A DNA stretch of 64,000 nucleotides from Nitratireductor basaltis (GTDB lineage Bacteria; Pseudomonadota; Alphaproteobacteria; Rhizobiales; Rhizobiaceae): the NCBI RefSeq assembly GCF_000733725.1, contig NZ_JMQM01000001.1, positions 930,001-994,000 on the forward strand, read 5' to 3'. The notes under the pieces were generated by a model, which saw only the letters and a list, made by a program, of their open reading frames with translations, searched no databases and was not told the origin of the DNA. Position numbers and translations under genes: made by a program. Positions 27,137 through 36,490 of this stretch are shown here, in pieces; position 1 is the first letter of the stretch, and each line of letters begins with the position of its first letter.

Positions 27137-30100
27137 ATGCCGCGTTACGAGCAGTATCCCTCCGTTGAAGCGGCACGGGGCGGTGCGCCGGCTTGCCTGC
27201 GACGTCCAATACGTGTGCGCCGGTGGTTGGTTGTCCCTGTGCTTGCACTTCTGGCGCTGGTCGTTGTCATACTCGGCGGCATCTGGCTCGTTGGTGTTGA
27301 TGCGATCGGCAATGAGCGCCTTCGCGCACAGGCTGAACAGGCGCTGACGCGGCTTGCAGGCGTTGATGTCGATGTGGAGCTTGGGCGTCTGCATCTGGGG
27401 CTCGGGCGGAGAAGCCTCTTTGCACTCGAGATCAGCGATGTGCGCATCAATCTGGCGCAGACCGGCGAGCAATTGGCGCGAGCCGACAATCTGCGTATCG
27501 GCCTCAAGGCCGTCCCCATGCTTTCCGGCCAGCTTGAACTCGGTGCAGTTACCCTCGTCGACGCAGAACTTGCACCCTTCTTCCTTCCCCAGCTTGGTCA
27601 GGAGGGGATGGGACCGCCGCAAGGGGCGCTTTCTCCTCAGGAGGTGGAGGCCGCGGTTTTCGGTGCCGTTCAACGTGCTTTTGCAATCACTGACAATTCC
27701 GGCCTGCGGCAGCTCGTCCTGCGCAATGTCGGCTTGCGCTTGCGAGATAAAGGGGAGCTGTCGGACCTGACCATCAACCAGCTTGACCTTCTGCGCGTGA
27801 GCGAGGACGAGATCACCTTCGCGGGCGAAGCGCAATTTCGCGAGCGCGTTGCATCCTATGAAGGCAGCGCATTGCGAGGTGAGAACGCGACGGCCATTGA
27901 AGACCTGGAGCTGAAAGTCACTTCTGACGTTCCCGAAGATCCTCTGCCGGCACCTGGTGGCGGGCTGCAGAGCGTGGGCTCCTACAGTTTCGTCCTCAGC
28001 GGCAACAGCGAGGGTCCGGGAGACGGCAGCGGCCGGACCGGGGCGGAGCTTCTACTTGATGCGCAGATCAATGACATTGCCGTGCGTTTCGATGATGATG
28101 CCATCAAGGTGGATCAGGTGCGGGTTCGTACCGGCTTCTCCGGCACGGCGGACAAGTTCACACTCGGTGCGCTCGAATTCGACATGGGGCGTTCGCAGGT
28201 CAATCTGCTCGGGACTTTCGGGCCCGAGGGCGCTGACAGTTCGCGCTATGCATTCGAGCTTGTTTCCCGCGAATCGCGCCTTGCCCCGGTCGATTCCCCG
28301 GAAGCGGCCTTGCCTTTCGGAGCACGAATAGCCGGGACCTTGGATGTTGCGGAGTCGGTGTTGCAGGCCGATTCCATCAACATTCGGACCACCAATGGCG
28401 AACTGGTCGCGCGCTCTGCGCTCGACTTCGAACGCGGTTCTTCGCCGGGAATTTCATTCTCGCTTGACGTTGCCAACATGGCGACTTCGCATGTGAAGCA
28501 GTTGTGGCCCTGGTTCTCTGCTCCAGGCGCGCGGCGTTGGACCCTGGAGAATGTTTTCGGGGGCGTGATGCAGTCAGGACGCATCTCGCTGGAGGTGCCG
28601 CCGGGCCGGCTTGGCAATGGTGTGCCGCTTGGTCCGGATGAAGTCTCAGGACATTTTGAACTTGAAGGTGCACGCTTCGACATTGCGGGTGAAATTCCGC
28701 CGGTGCGCAACGGGACTGGCAGCGTTTCCTTTGCAGGAACTGACGTCGAGGTCGCCTTGTCCAGCGGTGTCATATACACGGGCAGTGGACGCACGGTGCA
28801 GGTGGCGGAGGGTGCACTGGCAATCCGCTCGGCACATCTCACGCCGCGAATCGGCGATCTGGATATCAAGGTGGACGGGGAGGCCGCCGCCGTTCTGGAA
28901 CTTGCTTCCTACAAACCCATCGATGCTTCACGATTTCACGATCTCGATCCGGAGGCTCTTTCGGGCCTGGTGCGTGGCCATGTGAAGGCGCGCATCCCCT
29001 TGCAGGATGGCATCGATCGCGACGATCTCCCCTGGCAGGTCGAGTTCTCCTTCAATGATCTTGATTTTGCGGAACCTTTTCAGGGGCAGGATATCAAGAA
29101 TGCCAAAGGCAGCCTTCGCATTCAGCCTGATCGCGCGGAGGTCGAGGCTGAGGCGGCGCTGAACGGCATGCATGCGGTCATCAGCATTCTCGAGCCATTG
29201 CAGGAGAGTGATCTTGCCCGCAAACGCGACATAGTGCTGAAGATGGATGACGCCGCGCGCGCAAAGCATCTTCCGGGTCTCAATGATCTTGTATCAGGCC
29301 CGATCGAACTGGACGTGAAAGAACCTGAAGCCGGTGTGCGCGATCTGGTCGTAGATCTATCAGCCTCTCGTCTGCAGATACCCTGGATCGGATGGTCCAA
29401 GGGCAAGGGCATTCCGGCAACGGCCACATTTCGAATGCGTGACGAGGATGGACGCATCACGCTCTCCGATTTCCGGCTGAAGGGAGAAAGTTTCAACATA
29501 TTCGGCAATGTGAGTATCGACGACGGTTCCTTGGTCGACGCCGATTTCTCGCAGGTTCGCCTGACGCGGCAGGACGATTTCCGCGCCCGGGTGGTAAAGG
29601 AAGGTGCGGGCTATCGCGTAACGGTGCGCGGCAAGGCGATGGACGCGCGAGCTCTTGTGAAGAAGCTTATCGCTCCGTCGAAGGCGGCGGGCGAGGGCGG
29701 CGGAAGCTCCAAGGGCAAACGCGTTGCCGTGGATGCGAAGCTGGACCTCGTTCACGGGTTCAAGGGTGAAGCAGTCAGTTCGCTCGATGCGCAATACAGG
29801 GTATCGGCGTCAGGGATTGCCACCGGTTCCGTGCGGGCAAGCCACTCCGGTGGCGGCGCGTTCCACATTACCAAGACCGCTGAGCAACAGCAGCATCAGC
29901 TCAGTGTTGCCTCAGGCAATGCAGGGGCGCTGGCCCGTTTCCTCGATCTCTACGGAAACATGCAGGGCGGACAGCTTGCGGTTTCCCTGGCAGGGCAGAA
30001 TCTCGACGCGCTGGCAGGGCAGGTGAATGTCGAGAATTTCTGGATCGTGAATGAGCCGCGGATGGAATCGCTCGTCGCTGCCACAGATGGCGCTGCAAAG

Positions 30101-30466
30101 GCAGATGTCGACAGTTCTCGCTTGAGCTTCGAACGTGGTGCTGCCCGCGTGGCGATCAATGGCAGTCGACTGGATATCGCCGACGGCGTGCTCAGAGGAA
30201 GCCTGATCGGCTCCACCTTTCAAGGCGCATACAACGAAAAGGCGGATATGGTGGAGATCACCGGTACCTTCATGCCGTTTTACGGTCTCAACCGCATATT
30301 CGGCGAGTTGCCTGTGATCGGTCAGATCCTTGGCAACGGGCGGGATCGTGGCCTGATCGGGATCACCTACAAGCTCAGTGGCAAAGCCAGTGATCCCGAA
30401 CTCTTCATCAATCCGATCTCGGCCATCGCGCCGGGGATTTTCCGGCAGATATTCGAATATCGGTGA
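27137..30466 (+). CDS. AsmA-like/DUF3971 domain protein (YhdP-type)
   Basis: Very large membrane-anchored protein of the AsmA/YhdP repeated beta-groove type, implicated in phospholipid transport between inner and outer membranes. The product is about 1,109 aa from the ATG at 27137 (MPRYEQYPSVEAAR). A TTG at 27086 is an alternative because the nearest AAGGAG abuts the ATG. A transmembrane helix lies at about 28-50, followed by a long beta-strand-rich periplasmic region and a C-terminal AsmA segment ending ISAIAPGIFRQIFEYR. It is convergent with tyrS across 13 nt. Confidence 0.85.
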   Translation: MPRYEQYPSVEAARGGAPACLRRPIRVRRWLVVPVLALLALVVVILGGIWLVGVDAIGNERLRAQAEQALTRLAGVDVDVELGRLHLGLGRRSLFALEISDVRINLAQTGEQLARADNLRIGLKAVPMLSGQLELGAVTLVDAELAPFFLPQLGQEGMGPPQGALSPQEVEAAVFGAVQRAFAITDNSGLRQLVLRNVGLRLRDKGELSDLTINQLDLLRVSEDEITFAGEAQFRERVASYEGSALRGENATAIEDLELKVTSDVPEDPLPAPGGGLQSVGSYSFVLSGNSEGPGDGSGRTGAELLLDAQINDIAVRFDDDAIKVDQVRVRTGFSGTADKFTLGALEFDMGRSQVNLLGTFGPEGADSSRYAFELVSRESRLAPVDSPEAALPFGARIAGTLDVAESVLQADSINIRTTNGELVARSALDFERGSSPGISFSLDVANMATSHVKQLWPWFSAPGARRWTLENVFGGVMQSGRISLEVPPGRLGNGVPLGPDEVSGHFELEGARFDIAGEIPPVRNGTGSVSFAGTDVEVALSSGVIYTGSGRTVQVAEGALAIRSAHLTPRIGDLDIKVDGEAAAVLELASYKPIDASRFHDLDPEALSGLVRGHVKARIPLQDGIDRDDLPWQVEFSFNDLDFAEPFQGQDIKNAKGSLRIQPDRAEVEAEAALNGMHAVISILEPLQESDLARKRDIVLKMDDAARAKHLPGLNDLVSGPIELDVKEPEAGVRDLVVDLSASRLQIPWIGWSKGKGIPATATFRMRDEDGRITLSDFRLKGESFNIFGNVSIDDGSLVDADFSQVRLTRQDDFRARVVKEGAGYRVTVRGKAMDARALVKKLIAPSKAAGEGGGSSKGKRVAVDAKLDLVHGFKGEAVSSLDAQYRVSASGIATGSVRASHSGGGAFHITKTAEQQQHQLSVASGNAGALARFLDLYGNMQGGQLAVSLAGQNLDALAGQVNVENFWIVNEPRMESLVAATDGAAKADVDSSRLSFERGAARVAINGSRLDIADGVLRGSLIGSTFQGAYNEKADMVEITGTFMPFYGLNRIFGELPVIGQILGNGRDRGLIGITYKLSGKASDPELFINPISAIAPGIFRQIFEYR

Positions 30467-30479
30467 CGGGTGAAGCCGC

Positions 30480-31733
30480 CTAGCGCGGCTTGACCAGGAC
30501 GTGCTTCTTGCGGCCTACGGAAAGCTTGATGACCCCGTCCGCGTTCAACGCGCTGTCGGACACGGTGGCGCGGTCATCGTTTACCTGAATATCATTGACC
30601 TTCAGTGCGCCACCTTTCACATGGCGACGGGCTTCACCATTTGACGCTGCAAGTCCGGCTTTGACAAAGAGCGCAAGCACGCCGATCCCTTCATCCAGTT
30701 CCTTGCGGGGAACATGGATCGAGGGAAGTTCTGCAGCGTGCGCGCCTTCCTCGAAGGTCTTGCGTGCGGTCTCTGCAGCTTTCTCTGCCGCTTCGCGGCC
30801 ATGAAGCATTGCAGTTACCTCGGTCGCCAGCACCTTTTTCGCTTCGTTGATCTCCGCCCCTTCAAGTGCGGCGAGCTTGGCGATCTCGTCCATTGGCAGT
30901 GTGGTGTAGAGCTTCAGGAAACGGCCGACATCGGCATCTTCCGTGTTACGCCAGAACTGCCAGAATTCGTAAGCGCCCAGCAGGTCGGGGTTCAGCCAGA
31001 CGGCGCCGTCCACGCTCTTTCCCATCTTCGCGCCTGAAGCAGTGGTCAGCAGCGGCGAGGTCACTGCATAGAGCTGCGGCGTGCCCATGCGGTGGCCGAG
31101 ATCGATACCGTTGACGATATTGCCCCACTGGTCGGAACCGCCCATCTGCAGGCGCACGCCGAGGCGCTTGTTCAATTCGACAAAGTCGTAGGCCTGCAGG
31201 ATCATGTAATTGAATTCGAGGAAGGACAGCGACTGCTCTCGATCGAGGCGAAGCTTCACCGAATCGAAGGACAACATGCGATTGACCGAGAAGTGGCGAC
31301 CGACATCGCGCAGGAACTCGACATAGTTCAGGCCGAGAAGCCAGTCGGCATTGTTGACCATGACCGCATCCGTCTTGCCTTCGCCGAAGGTGAGGTAGTT
31401 CGAAAAGACCTTCTTGATGCCGTTGATGTTCTCTTCAATGGTGTCCGGCGTCAGAAGCTTGCGCGCCTCGTCCTTGAATGACGGGTCGCCGATCATACCT
31501 GTACCGCCGCCCATCAGCGCGACAGGGCGGTGGCCGGTCTTCTGCAGCCAATGCAGCATCATGATCTGCATGAGGCCGCCCACATGCAGGCTCGGAGCCG
31601 TGGGATCGAAACCGATATAGGCCGTTACCGTCTCCTTGGAAAACAGCTCGTCCAGACCGCTGTCATCGGAGGTCTGGTGAATGAAGCCGCGCTCGGAGAG
31701 CGTGCGCAGGAAGTCGGACTTGAACTCGGACAT
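30480..31733 (-). CDS. tyrS: tyrosine-tRNA ligase
   Basis: Class I aminoacyl-tRNA synthetase that charges tRNA-Tyr. The HIGH-type motif reads PSLHVGG and the KMSKS-type loop reads GAKMGKS. A C-terminal S4 domain (about 350-417) binds tRNA. The length 417 aa is normal for the bacterial TyrRS class. Its stop lies within a small perfect hairpin (30473-30479 with 30485-30491) in the convergent junction with the AsmA-like gene. The tRNA-Tyr gene is 12 kb away. Confidence 0.97.
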   Translation of the reverse strand: MSEFKSDFLRTLSERGFIHQTSDDSGLDELFSKETVTAYIGFDPTAPSLHVGGLMQIMMLHWLQKTGHRPVALMGGGTGMIGDPSFKDEARKLLTPDTIEENINGIKKVFSNYLTFGEGKTDAVMVNNADWLLGLNYVEFLRDVGRHFSVNRMLSFDSVKLRLDREQSLSFLEFNYMILQAYDFVELNKRLGVRLQMGGSDQWGNIVNGIDLGHRMGTPQLYAVTSPLLTTASGAKMGKSVDGAVWLNPDLLGAYEFWQFWRNTEDADVGRFLKLYTTLPMDEIAKLAALEGAEINEAKKVLATEVTAMLHGREAAEKAAETARKTFEEGAHAAELPSIHVPRKELDEGIGVLALFVKAGLAASNGEARRHVKGGALKVNDIQVNDDRATVSDSALNADGVIKLSVGRKKHVLVKPR

Positions 31734-31879
31734 CGTCTATCGGGTCCCAATGGGGTGGTTGGATGGAGGATTGCGGCGTTTAACACCAGTTCCTTGGCAG
31801 AGACAAGCAAGACGGCCTCTGAGTAATCGCCAAGGGCTTTGCGCTTCACCTTGAGTCAGTTGCGAAGATAACTGGCTAC

Positions 31880-31924
31880 AAAAAGAAACGCTTCCGATCG
31901 GGTGTTGAAGCCTGATCGGAAGCG
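31880..31924 (-). terminator. Rho-independent terminator of the alpha/beta hydrolase
   Basis: A perfect 11-bp stem (31889-31899 with 31914-31924) and 14-nt loop. On the minus strand it is followed by TTTCTTTT (31888-31881). It lies 27 nt after the hydrolase stop, in the 217-nt gap before tyrS. Confidence 0.85.
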
Positions 31925-31950
31925 CTTGAAGTTCTGATTCCACTGAATGT

Positions 31951-32625
31951 CTATTTCAGTCGCTTCGGACGCGCCTCGGCCAGTTCACCGTTCAAACGGC
32001 GATCCAGATAATCGGCACACTCCTCGATGAGCGTGTCGATCTTGTCCGTATAGAAGTGATTGGCGCCGGGCATCGTCTTCTGGGTAATCGTGATGCCCTT
32101 CTGTGACTGCAGCTTGTCGACGAGTGTCTGGACATCTGCAGGGGGCGCAACCTTGTCTGCTTCACCGTGGATGATCAGGCCCGAGGAGGGACAGGGTGCA
32201 AGGAACGAGAAATCGTAGGTGTTCGGCTGCGGGGAGATGGACATGAAGCCTTCTATCTCCGGACGGCGCATGAGAAGCTGCATGCCGATCCAGGCGCCGA
32301 AGGAATATCCAGCGACCCAGCAACTCTTGGAATCGGGATGGAGCGACTGCACCCAGTCCAGTGCGGCAGCTGCATCGGAAAGTTCGCCCGTGCCGTGGTC
32401 GAATGCACCCTGGCTGCGACCGATGCCGCGGAAATTGAAGCGAAGCGTGGTGAAGCCGCGCTGCTGGAACATGTAGAACAGGTCGTAGACGATCTTGTTG
32501 TTCATCGTCCCGCCGAACTGCGGGTGAGGATGGAGAATCAGCGCAATGGGCGCGTTCTTTTCCTTCGATGGCTGGTACCGGCCTTCAAGGCGACCGGACG
32601 GTCCGGCAAAAATGACCTCTGGCAT
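31951..32625 (-). CDS. alpha/beta hydrolase
   Basis: Serine hydrolase of the dienelactone-hydrolase-like or YqiA/YheT-like small type, substrate unknown. The start at 32625 (MPEVIFAGPSGRLEGRY) has ACGGAGA upstream; a much longer open frame extends over the opposite-strand cysteine desulfurase and is rejected. The 224-aa product has HPHPQFGGTMNN near residue 33 and FNFRGIGRSQG. The nucleophile elbow is GYSFGAW, the catalytic Asp is in HGEADKV, and the catalytic His is in GANHFY. It is divergent from the suf operon. Confidence 0.88.
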   Translation of the reverse strand: MPEVIFAGPSGRLEGRYQPSKEKNAPIALILHPHPQFGGTMNNKIVYDLFYMFQQRGFTTLRFNFRGIGRSQGAFDHGTGELSDAAAALDWVQSLHPDSKSCWVAGYSFGAWIGMQLLMRRPEIEGFMSISPQPNTYDFSFLAPCPSSGLIIHGEADKVAPPADVQTLVDKLQSQKGITITQKTMPGANHFYTDKIDTLIEECADYLDRRLNGELAEARPKRLK

Positions 32626-32719
32626 CGTGTCTCCGTTAGCGATACGCCCGGGGGCAGGGAGCTTGCCTGTGCAAGTTTCGCTCAACCCTTGACGCGGCGC
32701 GTGTGCCTCCATAGAAGCT

Positions 32720-32740
32720 AGTTTAGAACCATTCAAAACT
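32720..32740. promoter_or_regulatory. 21-bp dyad between hydrolase and suf operon
   Basis: Arms AGTTTAGAA (32720-32728) and TTCAAAACT (32732-32740) match at 8 of 9 positions around a 3-nt centre. The dyad lies in the 219-nt divergent gap. On the minus strand TTGAAT within it could be the -35 of the hydrolase, with CTATGG 16 nt on. A dimeric regulator controlling the hydrolase, the suf operon or both is plausible; it does not match the RirA iron-responsive box. Confidence 0.4.
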
Positions 32741-32844
32741 GGCAGCCGAGCTGCGCAATAGCCGCGTAAATAGGACGGCTGGCCCTGCAAATTCAAGGAA
32801 ATAACGCCGCGGCAGCATGATTCTGTCACGGCCTGAACCGGAAG

Positions 32845-34011
32845 ATGATGTCCAACACGCGCATATATCTCGATCACAATGCCAGCGCGCCTCTGCGTGG
32901 GGATGCGCTGCGAGTGATGATCGATGCGCTTCAGGCCGTCGGCAACGCATCTTCCGTGCACGGTGAAGGCCGTAGCGCGCGGCGCATGGTGGAGCGCGCC
33001 CGCCAACAGGTTGCAGCTCTCGCGGGCGCCAGGGCGGAGCATGTGACTTTCACGTCCGGCGCCACGGAAGCAGCGACAATGCTGCTGACATCGGAATGGG
33101 TGATGGGGCGTGCGCCGCTGCATTTCTCGCAGCTTTATGTCTGTGCGGCCGACCATCCCTGCCTGTTGAGCGGTGGGCGCTTTGCGCGTGACCAGGTCCA
33201 CGAGCTTCCGGTCGATAATCAGGGACGCCTTGATCTGGAAGCACTCAAGGAAAGGCTGGCGGGCCACGACAAGGCAAAGGGACTGCCGCTCGTGGCGGTT
33301 CATCTGGCCAATAACGAGACCGGTGTCCTGCAGCCGGTCAGCGAAATATCCCGGCTTGCGCGAGAACATGGTGCAACGCTTATCCTCGATGCCGTGCAGG
33401 CTGCTGGACGAATTCCGCTTGTTGATACAATCGGCAATGCCGATTTCCTCATTCTTTCCTCGCACAAGATCGGCGGGCCGCAGGGGGCGGGCGCGATCAT
33501 CGGTGCAAGCGATCTCATGATGCCGCGTCCCCTGGTTCGTGGTGGCGGTCAGGAGAAGGGGCATCGCGCCGGTACGGAGAATGTTGCTGCAATCGCAGGA
33601 TTTGGTGCGGCTGCAGAAGCCGCCGCAGCCGATATCGGACTGATGGGCGAGGTCGAGCATATGCGCGACCGGCTGGAAGCTGCAGTCCTTCGCCATTTTC
33701 CTGCTGCCCGTATCCATGGCCGTGGCTCAAATCGCCTGCCCAATACCAGTTTCTTCACGCTGCCCGACGTGAAGGCTGAAACCGCGCAGATCGCTTTCGA
33801 TCTGGAAGGTTTCGCAGTCTCCGCAGGTTCTGCGTGTTCGTCCGGAAAGGTCGGCCCAAGCCACGTCCTCAGGGCCATGGGCGCTGATGCGGAGGCGGGT
33901 GCCATACGCGTCTCGCTTGGCGCAGCGACCAAGGATGAGGAAATCGGGAAGTTCATCACGGTGCTGGAACGTTTCGCCCGGCGCCGAAATGCCAAGGAAA
34001 CCGCTGCCTGA
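32845..34011 (+). CDS. cysteine desulfurase, IscS/NifS-like (group I)
   Basis: PLP enzyme that removes sulfur from cysteine to supply persulfide for Fe-S cluster assembly. It is 388 aa. The PLP Lys is in SSHKIGG, and the active-site Cys is in SAGSACSSGKVGPSHVL, the short-loop pattern of group I (IscS/NifS). It is the first gene of the suf operon, 156 nt before sufB, while a group II SufS is encoded downstream. The ATG pair at 32845/32848 leaves the exact start open. Calling it iscS would be reasonable, but no iscU or fdx is near. Confidence 0.93.
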   Translation: MMSNTRIYLDHNASAPLRGDALRVMIDALQAVGNASSVHGEGRSARRMVERARQQVAALAGARAEHVTFTSGATEAATMLLTSEWVMGRAPLHFSQLYVCAADHPCLLSGGRFARDQVHELPVDNQGRLDLEALKERLAGHDKAKGLPLVAVHLANNETGVLQPVSEISRLAREHGATLILDAVQAAGRIPLVDTIGNADFLILSSHKIGGPQGAGAIIGASDLMMPRPLVRGGGQEKGHRAGTENVAAIAGFGAAAEAAAADIGLMGEVEHMRDRLEAAVLRHFPAARIHGRGSNRLPNTSFFTLPDVKAETAQIAFDLEGFAVSAGSACSSGKVGPSHVLRAMGADAEAGAIRVSLGAATKDEEIGKFITVLERFARRRNAKETAA

Positions 34012-34030
34012 GCATTCGCTCAACAGCGGA

Positions 34031-34150
34031 TGAAGAAAACTGGAGAAAAACAGACATATTTTCTTCATGAACGGGTGAAAAGGCCCGTTCGAACCATTAA
34101 ATAGGAGCCAATCGCTCCCGAAATGTGAGAGTGCCGGCAATTTGGCCGGC
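34031..34150 (+). other. structured sufB leader, four successive stem-loops
   Basis: In the 156-nt gap before sufB four inverted repeats follow each other. They are a 9-bp perfect arm pair 34031-34039/34059-34067, a 7-bp GAACGGG/CCCGTTC at 34069-34075/34084-34090, a 5-bp GGAGC/GCTCC at 34104-34108/34114-34118, and a 6-bp GCCGGC/GCCGGC at 34133-34138/34145-34150. None has a T-run. They may tune translation, processing or relative expression of sufB. Confidence 0.5.
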
Positions 34151-34167
34151 TTGAATGGAGAACGCCG

Positions 34168-35697
34168 ATGCCTGCAGTGCAGGAGACAATCGATCAAGTA
34201 AAAATGATCGATGTTGACCAGTACAAATACGGATTCGAGACCGAGATCGAAAGCGATCTCGCGCCAAAGGGTCTGAACGAGGACATCATCCGCTTCATCT
34301 CGGCCAAAAAGGACGAGCCGGAGTGGATGACCAATTGGCGTCTCAAGGCCTTCGAGCGCTGGAAGACCATGCAGGAGCCCGAGTGGGCACGCGTGGATTA
34401 TCCTGCGATCGATTTCCAGGATCTGCATTATTACGCGGCACCGAAGAACACGCCTGGACCTTCCTCGCTGGACGAAGTCGATCCGGAGTTGCTGCGCACC
34501 TATGAAAAGCTGGGCATCCCGCTGAAAGAGCAGGAGATCCTTGCAGGCGTGCGCAAGCCTGGCGAGCCGAGCCCTGCGGATGCCGATGGCGAAGAGAGCG
34601 ACAACGTCTATTCCTCCGGACGTGTGGCCGTGGATGCCGTTTTCGACTCGGTCTCGGTTGTCACGACTTTCAAGAAGGAACTGGCGAAGGCTGGCGTGAT
34701 TTTCTGCTCGATTTCGGAAGCCATTCGCGAGCATCCCGAGCTGGTGCAGAAATATCTGGGATCGGTCGTGCCGATGTCGGACAATTTTTACGCGACACTG
34801 AACTCGGCGGTCTTTACCGATGGCTCCTTCGTCTATGTTCCCAAGGGTGTTCGCTGCCCGATGGAGCTGTCGACCTATTTCCGCATCAACGAGAAGAACA
34901 CCGGCCAGTTCGAGCGCACGCTCATCATCGCTGATGAAGGCTCGTATGTGTCCTATCTTGAGGGCTGCACGGCGCCTCAGCGCGACGAAAACCAGCTTCA
35001 CGCGGCTGTTGTCGAGTTGATCGCCCTGGACGACGCGGAGATCAAATACTCCACCGTTCAGAACTGGTATCCGGGCGACAAGGACGGAAAGGGCGGCATC
35101 TACAATTTCGTCACCAAGCGTGGTGATTGCCGCGGCAAAAACTCGAAGATCTCCTGGACACAGGTGGAAACCGGTTCTGCCATCACCTGGAAGTATCCGT
35201 CCTGTATCCTGCGCGGCGACAACAGCCGCGGCGAGTTCTATTCGATCGCAGTGTCCAATGGTCACCAGCAAATCGATTCCGGCACCAAGATGATCCATCT
35301 GGGCAAGAACACGTCCAGCCGCATCATTTCCAAGGGTATCTCGGCTGGCAACTCCAACAATACCTATCGCGGCCAGGTGTCGGCGCATCGCAAGGCGACC
35401 AATGCGCGTAACTTCACCCAGTGCGACAGTCTGCTGATTGGCAATGACTGCGGCGCGCACACGGTGCCTTACATCGAAGCAAAGAATGCCACGGCTCAGT
35501 TCGAGCATGAGGCGACCACCTCGAAGATTTCCGAGGACCAGCTGTTCTACGTGATGCAACGCGGCATCCCCGAAGAGGAGGCCATCGCGCTTATCGTCAA
35601 CGGCTTCGTGAAGGACGTCATACAGGAACTGCCGATGGAGTTTGCCGTCGAGGCGCAGAAGCTTATCGGCATTTCGCTTGAAGGCTCGGTCGGCTGA
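34168..35697 (+). CDS. sufB: Fe-S cluster assembly protein SufB
   Basis: Scaffold subunit of the SufBC2D complex on which new Fe-S clusters are built. The 509-aa product has the SufB core with [39 protein letters not shown] and [20 protein letters not shown]. It also carries the C-terminal [20 protein letters not shown]. The ATG at 34168 follows AATGGAGAACGCCG. The gene follows a highly structured leader and precedes sufC. Confidence 0.97.
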   Translation: MPAVQETIDQVKMIDVDQYKYGFETEIESDLAPKGLNEDIIRFISAKKDEPEWMTNWRLKAFERWKTMQEPEWARVDYPAIDFQDLHYYAAPKNTPGPSSLDEVDPELLRTYEKLGIPLKEQEILAGVRKPGEPSPADADGEESDNVYSSGRVAVDAVFDSVSVVTTFKKELAKAGVIFCSISEAIREHPELVQKYLGSVVPMSDNFYATLNSAVFTDGSFVYVPKGVRCPMELSTYFRINEKNTGQFERTLIIADEGSYVSYLEGCTAPQRDENQLHAAVVELIALDDAEIKYSTVQNWYPGDKDGKGGIYNFVTKRGDCRGKNSKISWTQVETGSAITWKYPSCILRGDNSRGEFYSIAVSNGHQQIDSGTKMIHLGKNTSSRIISKGISAGNSNNTYRGQVSAHRKATNARNFTQCDSLLIGNDCGAHTVPYIEAKNATAQFEHEATTSKISEDQLFYVMQRGIPEEEAIALIVNGFVKDVIQELPMEFAVEAQKLIGISLEGSVG

Positions 35698-35726
35698 TAG
35701 CCGGAAAAAGTTTGGGAAAGAAAAAG

Positions 35727-36482
35727 ATGCTTGAGATCAAGAACCTGCACGCCCGTATCGCCGAAGACGGTACGGAAATCATCAAGGGCCTGAACCTGAC
35801 CGTAAAGGCCGGGGAAGTGGCTGCGATCATGGGGCCCAACGGCTCCGGCAAGTCGACCTTGTCCTACATCCTTGCAGGTCGTGATGACTACGAAGTGACC
35901 GAGGGCGATATCCTCTACAATGGCGAATCCATTCTGGAGATGGATCCGGCAGAGCGTGCGGCCGCCGGCCTGTTTTTGGCCTTCCAGTATCCGATGGAGA
36001 TACCGGGTGTCGCCACAATGGAGTTCCTGAAGGTTGCCATCAATTCGCAGCGCAAGGCGCGTGGCGAGCCTGAACTGAAGATCCCCGATCTTCTGAAGAA
36101 GGTCCGTGAAGCTGCCGGCGAGCTGGAAATGGACATGTCCATGCTCAAGCGCCCGCTCAACGTCGGGTTCTCCGGTGGTGAAAAGAAGCGCGCGGAAATC
36201 CTGCAGATGAAGCTTCTGGAGCCGAAGCTTTGCGTTCTCGACGAGACCGACTCCGGCCTCGACATCGATGCGCTGAAGATCGTTGCTGATGGCGTGAACG
36301 CGCTGCGTTCGCCGGATCGTGCGGTCGTGGTCATCACCCACTATCAGCGCCTGCTCGACTATATCGTGCCGGACAGCGTGCACGTGCTCTACAAGGGCCA
36401 GGTTATCAAGTCGGGTGAGAAGGATCTCGCGCAGGAACTGGAAAAGAACGGCTATGCCGGCATCATCGGCGCAGCAGCCTGA
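35727..36482 (+). CDS. sufC: Fe-S cluster assembly ATPase SufC
   Basis: ABC-type ATPase subunit of the SufBC2D scaffold. The start at 35727 (MLEIKNLHARIAEDG) was chosen because homologues begin there; a TTG 15 nt upstream is also open. The 251-aa product has Walker A GPNGSGKS at about residue 36, ABC signature FSGGEKKRAEILQM, and Walker B VLDETDSGLD. The gap to sufB is 29 nt and to sufD 8 nt. Confidence 0.97.
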   Translation: MLEIKNLHARIAEDGTEIIKGLNLTVKAGEVAAIMGPNGSGKSTLSYILAGRDDYEVTEGDILYNGESILEMDPAERAAAGLFLAFQYPMEIPGVATMEFLKVAINSQRKARGEPELKIPDLLKKVREAAGELEMDMSMLKRPLNVGFSGGEKKRAEILQMKLLEPKLCVLDETDSGLDIDALKIVADGVNALRSPDRAVVVITHYQRLLDYIVPDSVHVLYKGQVIKSGEKDLAQELEKNGYAGIIGAAA

Positions 36483-36490
36483 GGTTTGAT

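Noticed and set aside
32626-33717. 364-codon upstream extension of the alpha/beta hydrolase frame
   Set aside because: It runs antisense through the promoter region and most of the cysteine desulfurase; the hydrolase fold begins at 32625 with a good Shine-Dalgarno.
33727-35559. 610-codon frame antisense to sufB
   Set aside because: Shadow of sufB, with no domain similarity.
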